Shown one piece after another: positions 7,320 to 11,936 of a DNA stretch of 11,936 nt. The notes beneath the pieces are model-generated. The model was not told the DNA's origin and made no database searches. It worked only from the letters and a program-made list of their open reading frames with translations. The translations under genes were made by a program, and so were the position numbers. Each line of letters starts with the position of its first letter. Positions within the stretch are counted from its first letter, which is position 1. The stretch spans positions 1-11,936 of the forward strand of contig JAIUYC010000027.1 of the NCBI GenBank assembly GCA_020216575.1. The letters are read 5' to 3'. Source of the stretch: Coleofasciculus sp. S288 (lineage in GTDB: Bacteria; Cyanobacteriota; Cyanobacteriia; Cyanobacteriales; Coleofasciculaceae).

Positions 7320-7356
7320 CTACTCAAAACTACTCATCAATAGACAAAGCTACTCA
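7320..7356. promoter_or_regulatory. Three CTACTCA direct repeats spaced 10 and 20 bp apart
   Basis: CTACTCA occurs at 7320, 7330 and 7350. The spacing is one and two helical turns, so all copies face the same side of the DNA, as in arrays bound by OmpR-type regulators. The nearest downstream gene is xseB, about 140 bp away. The regulator is unknown and chance is possible. Confidence 0.3.
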
Positions 7357-7409
7357 TGTGTAACTTGATGCTTACTTCCTGCTTCATTCTGGCTGTGTCG
7401 GCACTCACC

Positions 7410-7431
7410 AGTCCGCAGGCTAACACGGACT
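7410..7431. promoter_or_regulatory. Inverted repeat upstream of xseB
   Basis: AGTCCG and CGGACT form a perfect 6-bp inverted repeat around a 10-base loop, 65-86 bp before the xseB start. It could be an operator or a leader hairpin. No promoter boxes are clear in this 280-bp spacer. Confidence 0.25.
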
Positions 7432-7495
7432 AACTGACCGCTATATGTGTCGAAGTTGAAAAAACTTCTATTGAGATGAGAGTGGTGGCGCTTTT

Positions 7496-7801
7496 GTGCA
7501 ACATCTAAGAGAAGTAATTTTCTCGCAACAGCACCAAGTTCTGATGATTGACCCAAACACTGCCTCTAATATCAATCAAGTGCAGATTTCTCTCCCCGAA
7601 GGTTGGAACTATGAAGCGACTGTCGCTCAGGTTGAAACCATCATCGAGCAAATAGAAGCCGGTGAGCTAGAACTGGCAGACGTGTTTGAGCAATTTGCGG
7701 CAGCTGTGAAGTACCTGCATCAATGTGAAGCATTTCTGCAAAAGCGTCAACAGCAAATGGATTTACTGATTGAGACACTAGACGCTGACTCAGACTTTTA
7801 G
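7496..7801 (+). CDS. xseB: Exodeoxyribonuclease VII small subunit
   Basis: The product carries the XseB pattern: a helical hairpin with [20 protein letters not shown], then a second helix ([22 protein letters not shown]) and an acidic tail (LDADSDF). XseB binds the large subunit XseA to form a single-strand-specific exonuclease active in both directions, used in repair and recombination. The frame opens with GTG at 7496 (101 residues), preceded by a weak GGTGG. The ATG at 7544 (MIDPNTASN) would give 85 residues, closer to the usual length of about 80, and may be the true start. The usual partner xseA is not in the window: upstream lies non-coding DNA and downstream a convergent gene. The gene therefore stands alone here. 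Confidence 0.85.
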   Translation: MQHLREVIFSQQHQVLMIDPNTASNINQVQISLPEGWNYEATVAQVETIIEQIEAGELELADVFEQFAAAVKYLHQCEAFLQKRQQQMDLLIETLDADSDF

Positions 7802-7824
7802 AGCTAACCAAAAATAGACGCGGA

Positions 7825-7871
7825 GACACGGGGACACGGGGACACGGGGACACGGGGACACGGGGACACGG
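7825..7871. repeat. GACACGGG octamer tandem array
   Basis: Five perfect GACACGGG units (7825-7864) and a partial sixth fill most of the gap between the convergent ends of xseB and the nucleoside hydrolase gene. The array is strongly strand-asymmetric, with G-rich top and C-rich bottom strands. Such short arrays are frequent in cyanobacterial spacers and change copy number easily. A role in separating convergent transcripts is possible but not shown. Confidence 0.85.
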
Positions 7872-7899
7872 TGATGCAATTTATATGGCGATTAGCTTA

Positions 7900-8826
7900 T
7901 CAGCGTAAACAACGGTATAAATTCTCTTTCCAACGTAGGACATCGATCGCCCAGACGACAGCCATATTCGGATTTTTGTGTAGTACGCTCAGTTCATCAA
8001 CGACTGTAGCACCGCGAGTGAGTTTGCTCGTAATTTCCACATCTACAAAGTATTTGCCTTGGGATGTGACAATATCTGGGTCAAGAGCAACCGCCATCGC
8101 TACCGGATCAGCCAGCGTCAAACCCGAAGCACCCTGGATTTTCATGGACGCCTCTAAGGCTGTTTTGTTGCTCTCCATTGCCAAACGTGCTCTTTGGGTA
8201 CCGAAGTTAGTCACTGTTTCTATTTCAAAAGGAGTCAACGCAGCATCATAACGGCTCAACTCCCAACCGACCATTTCCATTGGCATTCCGCTATGGAAAA
8301 CAATTTTAGCGGCTTCTGGGTCTACCCAGATGTTATATTCAGCAGCGGGTGTCACATTGCCTACCGTATTGGCTGCACCGCCCATAATCACACAACGTTC
8401 CACTAGCGATGCAATTTCTGGGGCGCGTAGCAGTGCAGTAGCGATATTTGTCAGCGGTCCTAGCGTGACTAGCGTGATTTCACCGGGGTATGTCTTGAGC
8501 GTGTTAATAATTATGTCTACGGCGTGTTCTGATTCAGGCTTGCGATTCGGATTGGGGTAGTGCATATTTCCCATGCCATCGCTACCGTGGAACCAGTCAG
8601 CGTAACTACATTCTCGTAGTATTGGCTTTGTGCAGCCGATATATACAGGTGTAGAGGCGTTGCATACCTCCAGTGTATACAGTGCGTTCTTCGCCCCTTG
8701 CTCTACAGGAACATTACCATTAACAATCGTCACCGCTACAACGCGAACATCTGACCGATTGTGAGCCATAACTAGAGCAACAGCGTCATCAGAAGCAGTA
8801 TCGGTGTCGATTAGAAATTTACGCAT
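7900..8826 (-). CDS. Nucleoside hydrolase, inosine-uridine family (atypical active site)
   Basis: This 308-residue protein matches the full length of the nucleoside hydrolase family, which cleaves the N-glycosidic bond of nucleosides to give base and ribose in salvage. Its N-terminal calcium and ribose site reads DTDTASDD (D7, D9, D13, D14); the family norm is DxDPGxDD. GPLTNIA (N127), MGGAANTVGN and EYN (E163-N165) follow, then LADPVA with D240, the expected second calcium ligand. In the Crithidia enzyme the residue before that Asp is the catalytic His; here it is Ala239. The fold and calcium site look intact, but the leaving-group site differs, so substrate is uncertain. There is no signal peptide, so it is cytoplasmic. 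hypD lies 78 bp upstream on the same strand and could share a transcript. No Shine-Dalgarno sequence precedes the ATG. Confidence 0.9.
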   Translation of the reverse strand: MRKFLIDTDTASDDAVALVMAHNRSDVRVVAVTIVNGNVPVEQGAKNALYTLEVCNASTPVYIGCTKPILRECSYADWFHGSDGMGNMHYPNPNRKPESEHAVDIIINTLKTYPGEITLVTLGPLTNIATALLRAPEIASLVERCVIMGGAANTVGNVTPAAEYNIWVDPEAAKIVFHSGMPMEMVGWELSRYDAALTPFEIETVTNFGTQRARLAMESNKTALEASMKIQGASGLTLADPVAMAVALDPDIVTSQGKYFVDVEITSKLTRGATVVDELSVLHKNPNMAVVWAIDVLRWKENLYRCLR

Positions 8827-8904
8827 GGAAGGTAAAGTTTTGCGCCCCTACAATGTTTTGTCACGAAGTTACTCGGTACTTTAGGTAGCGATCGCCAATT
8901 TCCC

Positions 8905-10137
8905 TCATGTACTTTCAGCCTTAGCCAGTTGATTGCTACCCCCTGACTGCTGCCGATAGCGATAATAAGCCGCACATGCCCCTTCTGAAGATACCATTGG
9001 CGCACCTAGCGGATTCTCTGGCGTGCAGCGCGTGCCAAAGGCGGGACATTCGTGGGGTTTCTTGATGCCTTGCAGAATCAGTCCGCTGATACATTCTGAC
9101 TTCTGTGAGGATAATTCATGAATTGCTCCTAGGTTAAAACGGTGTTGAGCATCAAATTCAGCGTATTTTTCTCGCAGTCCTAACCCACTTTGGGGAATTT
9201 CTCCAATCCCTCGCCACCGACGCGGCACCACTTCAAACACATCCCACATCAACTGTTGAGCGGTGGCATTCCCTTTGCGCGTCACAGAACGAACGTACTG
9301 ATTTTTTACCTCTGCGCGTCCTTCCTCCAACTGTTTAATGCACAGATAAACTCCTTGCAGGATATCAACTGGCTCAAAACCCGTCACGATAATTGGGATA
9401 TGATATTTCTCGGCGATCGGTTCGTACTCGGTATATCCCATTACCGTGCAGACATGACCAGCAGCGAGAAAGCCTTGTACACGACAGTTGGGTGAGGAGA
9501 GGATTGCCTCCATTGCAGGAGGAACAAGGACGTGAGACACCAGCAGGGAGAAGTTTTTGATACCCAACTGATGTGCCTGGTAAACTGCCATTGCGGTTGT
9601 CGGTGCGGTGGTTTCAAATCCGACGGATAGAAAGACAATTTGTTTGGTAGGATTTTGCTGAGCAATTTTTAGGGCATCTAGGGGAGAATAAACCATGCGA
9701 ACATCGCCTCCCATTGCCTTAACACTGAGAAGATCTTTTGGATTTTGGATTTTGGATTTTGGATTTTGGATTGGGTAATTGATAATTTCTCCCCTGCTCC
9801 CCATCTCCCCCATCTCCCCCTGCTCCCCCTGCTCCCCCACCCCACTTCCCGGTACTCGCAGCATGTCGCCGAAGGAACAAAGGATGGTGTCAGGACGGGA
9901 GGCAAGGGTAATTGCTTGGTCGAGCAATTCTGCTGGTGTCACGCAGACGGGACAACCGGGACCGTGAATCAGGGTGATTTGTTGGGGCAATAGCTCATCA
10001 ATTCCGTATTTGACGATCGCATGTGTCTGTCCGCCGCAGATTTCCATGATTGTCCAAGGTTGGGTAATCACGGATGCGATCGCACGAGCATACTTTTGAG
10101 CGGCTGCTGCATCTCGATATTCGTCAACAAATTTCAT
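8905..10137 (-). CDS. hypD: [NiFe]-hydrogenase maturation protein HypD with an in-frame repeat insertion
   Basis: HypD, with HypC, is the scaffold on which the Fe(CN)2CO group of [NiFe] hydrogenases is assembled. All signature elements are present: EICGGQTHA (C34), [10 protein letters not shown] (C62, C65), [34 protein letters not shown], and a C-terminal cysteine set (C349, C364, C371, C388) that in the family binds a 4Fe-4S cluster. The usual length is about 375 residues. Here it is 410, because residues 99-134 are an extra low-complexity segment encoded by tandem repeats. The frame is kept and no conserved residue is lost, so the protein is probably functional, with an added loop. An AAGGA sequence about nine bases before the ATG supports the start. 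No other hyp or hydrogenase gene is in the window. Confidence 0.95.
   Translation of the reverse strand: MKFVDEYRDAAAAQKYARAIASVITQPWTIMEICGGQTHAIVKYGIDELLPQQITLIHGPGCPVCVTPAELLDQAITLASRPDTILCSFGDMLRVPGSGVGEQGEQGEMGEMGSRGEIINYPIQNPKSKIQNPKDLLSVKAMGGDVRMVYSPLDALKIAQQNPTKQIVFLSVGFETTAPTTAMAVYQAHQLGIKNFSLLVSHVLVPPAMEAILSSPNCRVQGFLAAGHVCTVMGYTEYEPIAEKYHIPIIVTGFEPVDILQGVYLCIKQLEEGRAEVKNQYVRSVTRKGNATAQQLMWDVFEVVPRRWRGIGEIPQSGLGLREKYAEFDAQHRFNLGAIHELSSQKSECISGLILQGIKKPHECPAFGTRCTPENPLGAPMVSSEGACAAYYRYRQQSGGSNQLAKAEST
9736..9843. repeat. Composite heptamer and nonamer repeat inserted in hypD
   Basis: On the plus strand, five perfect TTTTGGA units (9736-9770) are followed by a short unique AT-rich link, then by nonamer units of the type ATCTCCCCC or TGCTCCCCC (about 9788-9839). 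In the hypD frame the heptamers read as [12 protein letters not shown] and the nonamers as [12 protein letters not shown]. Both repeat types are of the kind normally found between cyanobacterial genes, and the tract at 3553-3583 resembles the nonamer. The total is about 108 bp, a multiple of three. Confidence 0.85.
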
Positions 10138-10230
10138 AATTCTTTATCCTTATATTCAGTTAAGTTAGGTTCGTGGGTCTTAGGTTTTAAGTTTTAGATT
10201 TGTTCCCGGCAACCTAACACCTCGGAACGC

Positions 10231-11172
10231 TCAAACAGTCAGCACAATCTTACCGATCGCATGCCCCTGTTCGCTGTAAGCATGAGCGGCTGCTACCTCT
10301 GATAGGGGATAGGTGCGATCGATAATTGAGCGAACCTTGCCTGCTTCAAACAAATCCTTGAGGTAAGCTAAATCGCTGCCCTTGGCTTTTGCCAAGATTA
10401 ATTTAGCTTTTTGGCCAGGTAGCAGCATTGTCACGACACTCTCCAGAACCGTGGTGGGGGAGGGAAGGGTAGAAATGTAAATTCCATTGGGTTGCAAAAT
10501 GCTTTTGCATCACGATAGCGATTGATTAGCAACCGTGTCAAAAACAATGTCATACTTCACTGTGTCCTGGGTGAAGTCCTGTTGGGTGTAATCGATAACG
10601 CGATCGCTTCCCAAGCTTTTCACGAATTCAATATTTTTCGTGCTACAAACTGCCGTCACTGCTGTTTCAAATACTTTAGCCAGTTGAACAGCAAACGTCC
10701 CGACTCCACCTGAACCCCCATTGATTAATACCTTTTGCCCCCTCTTAATTTTGCCCAAATCTCGCAAGCCTTGTAGGGCAGTGAGTCCTGCAATGGGAAC
10801 AGCAGCAGCTTGCTCGTAAGTCATATTGTTCGGTTTAAGTGCAGCCGTCTGTGCTGGAACGGCTGCGTACTCTGCGTAAGCGCCTCCAGGCAAATTACCC
10901 AGGTAAGAATAGATTGAATCTCCTTTTTTGAAATCGGTGACTTTGTCTCCAATTTCTACAACCTCTCCCGAAACGTCAAATCCCAATTGCAGTGGGAACT
11001 TGTTGCCCGTGAGCAGTTTCAACATTCCTTTTCTAATTTTCCAATCAATGGGATTGACGCCGGCTGCATGGACTTTTACCAGCAACTGGTCGCTTTTAAT
11101 TTTAGGCTGTTCAATGTCTTCATATTGCAAGACTTCGGGAGAACCATATCGATTGATGATTACTGCTTTCAT
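10231..11172 (-). pseudogene. NADPH:quinone oxidoreductase (MDR family), interrupted by an in-frame TGA
   Basis: Two frames (11172-10510 and the stretch ending at 10231) lie in the same phase and read as one 313-codon zinc-independent MDR oxidoreductase. The first part has the GroES-like N-terminus (MKAVIINRYGSPEVLQ, HAAGVNPIDWKIRKG) and the NADPH-binding motif GGSGGVG (residues 152-158). It stops after VANQSLS at TGA (10510-10512), codon 221. The frame resumes at once with CKSILQPNGIYIST and ends normally in IGKIVLTV. Relatives commonly have Arg at this point, so CGA to TGA, a single C-to-T change, explains the break. The 220-residue product would lack part of the cofactor domain and the C-terminus. 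A good ribosome site (GGGGTGA, 4 bp before the ATG) and an upstream inverted repeat are retained, suggesting a recent loss. A sequencing error is possible. Confidence 0.85.
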
Positions 11173-11207
11173 CGAGTCACCCCTGGCCAGAGCGCATTGT
11201 CCTTTTT

Positions 11208-11249
11208 TAGGAAAGAAAATTTTAAATAGCTTTCCTATCCAAAAGATAG
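11208..11249. promoter_or_regulatory. Two overlapping inverted repeats upstream of the oxidoreductase
   Basis: TAGGAAAG and CTTTCCTA (11208-11215 and 11230-11237) form a perfect 8-bp inverted repeat around a 14-base AT-only core apart from one G. It overlaps a second perfect inverted repeat, CTATC-CAAAA-GATAG (11235-11249). They lie 36-77 bp upstream of the oxidoreductase ATG, where a promoter and operator would be expected. Genes of this enzyme class are often controlled by a redox-responsive repressor, but none is encoded nearby and the binding protein is unknown. Confidence 0.4.
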
Positions 11250-11390
11250 ATCAAAAATTTCTGTTCGAGGTGGGTTAACTCCTAAAAAACACACTTACAC
11301 TTTGGGAAAGGGCGAGTTTTGTTGAGACGTTATTGATTTGACGCTAATTTATTCTCTACACCCGCCCCTACAGCCCGGATTCAAATCTGC

Positions 11391-11666
11391 TTAGTCCTGT
11401 TGTTCGCCGTCTAACGTCCTCATTTCCGTTTGTACGTCTTGTGCAATTCTCAACGCTTCATCGAGTAACCTGCTATATTCGCGTGCTTCATCGCTGACTT
11501 GCAAGGCGTGCACCGCAGCCAGGTGATTTGCTAAAAGCTCGCTATTACGATTAATGAACGCCCGATTTTCCCGCAAAATCCGCTCGGTTTTTAAGGCACA
11601 GATTAAATTAGCTTTTGTGGTTTCAAGTGGGGGAAGGATTTTCTCCCTATCAATACTGAAACTCAA
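11391..11666 (-). CDS. Small helical hypothetical protein
   Basis: A 91-codon frame encodes a hydrophilic, mostly helical product with regular leucine and alanine spacing (LLANHLAAVHALQ, EYSRLLDEALRIAQ), which suggests a short coiled coil. It has no cysteine motif or membrane segment, and I do not recognise the family. The only start after the in-frame stop at 11700 is TTG at 11666, without a Shine-Dalgarno sequence. It begins 16 bp after the stop of the adhesin gene on the same strand, so translation could depend on coupling. The composition looks like real protein rather than a chance frame, but the missing start signal leaves open that it is a 5'-truncated remnant. Confidence 0.4.
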   Translation of the reverse strand: MSFSIDREKILPPLETTKANLICALKTERILRENRAFINRNSELLANHLAAVHALQVSDEAREYSRLLDEALRIAQDVQTEMRTLDGEQQD

Positions 11667-11682
11667 TCGGTATTGAACATGC

Positions 11683-11936
11683 TTAGGGTAAAGGGCAGGT
11701 TACTGGAGTTGACAAAGGGTTATTCGGTGTGGTGTGAGGTGCAAAGGCTACTAAAATAACCTCACCTTTATCATTAATTACCCAACCATTCGCTTCTACC
11801 AAGGGTGAAGAGGGGTAGCGCTCATCTCGACCGATGAGAGTGTGGTCGTCTCCGCCTCTCCGCCTTTCCGCCTCTCCCACTCTCTTTTCCTCCTGAGTGT
11901 CGAGCGTGACCCAGTTGAGTGGTAGTGTATTATTCG
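11683..11936 (-). CDS. C-terminus of a filamentous-haemagglutinin-like exoprotein (5' end missing)
   Basis: The frame is open to the window edge, so only the last 83 residues are visible. The segment SSPLVEANGWVINDKGEVILVA, followed by a Pro/Thr-rich tail ending TPVTCPLP, resembles the C-terminus of cyanobacterial filamentous haemagglutinin and S-layer-type proteins. These are large beta-helix proteins exported by two-partner secretion. This identification comes from remembered family ends, not from an alignment, and the diagnostic N-terminal secretion domain lies outside. A GTG at 11878-11880 could be taken for a start but is probably internal. Just after it, an octamer array in the DNA encodes the charged low-complexity stretch VGEAERRRGGDD. 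Confidence 0.6.
   Translation of the reverse strand, partial: NNTLPLNWVTLDTQEEKRVGEAERRRGGDDHTLIGRDERYPSSPLVEANGWVINDKGEVILVAFAPHTTPNNPLSTPVTCPLP
11851..11882. repeat. Octamer tandem repeat inside the adhesin coding sequence
   Basis: TCCGCCTC, TCCGCCTT, TCCGCCTC and TCCCACTC follow one another without gaps. This is a short repeat type seen between cyanobacterial genes. Here it lies inside an open coding frame and encodes a charged, low-complexity segment just before the conserved C-terminal motif. Confidence 0.7.

Noticed and set aside
10231..10497. Separate small gene starting at TTG 10497
   Set aside because: It is in the same frame as the upstream oxidoreductase part and continues its conserved sequence, so it is the rest of one broken gene.

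Overview
The window looks like a piece of cyanobacterial chromosome. The octamer GCGATCGC (HIP1) occurs at least 13 times (for example at 199, 892, 1647, 2007, 3045, 3886, 7031, 10076 and 10600). Short tandem repeats typical of cyanobacterial intergenic DNA recur throughout. Several proteins are of cyanobacterial type: a secreted TPR-CHAT protein, an ethylene-receptor-like histidine kinase, and the C-terminus of a large adhesin. I cannot name the genus.

Layout. Position 3-857 (+) is the 3' part of a PAS/HisKA_2 sensor kinase. Position 1032-3551 (+) is a TPR-CHAT caspase-like protein with an N-terminal signal or anchor. Position 3874-6405 (-) is a membrane kinase whose N-terminal domain matches the ethylene-binding domain of plant ETR1, followed by PAS, GAF and kinase domains. 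From 6406 to 7495 lies mostly non-coding, repeat-bearing DNA with one doubtful 95-codon gene. Then come xseB (7496-7801, +) and, converging on it, a nucleoside hydrolase (7900-8826, -) and hypD (8905-10137, -). An MDR-family quinone oxidoreductase (10231-11172, -) is split by an in-frame TGA. A small hypothetical gene (11391-11666, -) and the C-terminus of a filamentous-haemagglutinin-like protein (11683 to the window end, -) close the window.

How the genes relate. I see no multi-gene system that binds the window together. The two kinases and the CHAT protein are three separate sensing or proteolysis genes that happen to be neighbours. hypD stands without its usual hyp partners, and xseB stands without xseA. 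hypD and the nucleoside hydrolase are on the same strand 78 bp apart and could be co-transcribed.

The most unusual feature is the behaviour of short repeats inside genes. hypD carries about 108 bp of composite heptamer and nonamer repeat DNA that keeps the frame and adds about 36 residues after the conserved DMLRVPGS motif. The adhesin C-terminus contains an in-frame octamer array. The other main points are the conserved copper-site residues in the ethylene-receptor-like kinase, the single-codon break in the oxidoreductase, three identical 28-bp tandem repeats at 6677-6767, and an inverted pair of roughly 24-bp repeats on either side of the CHAT gene.
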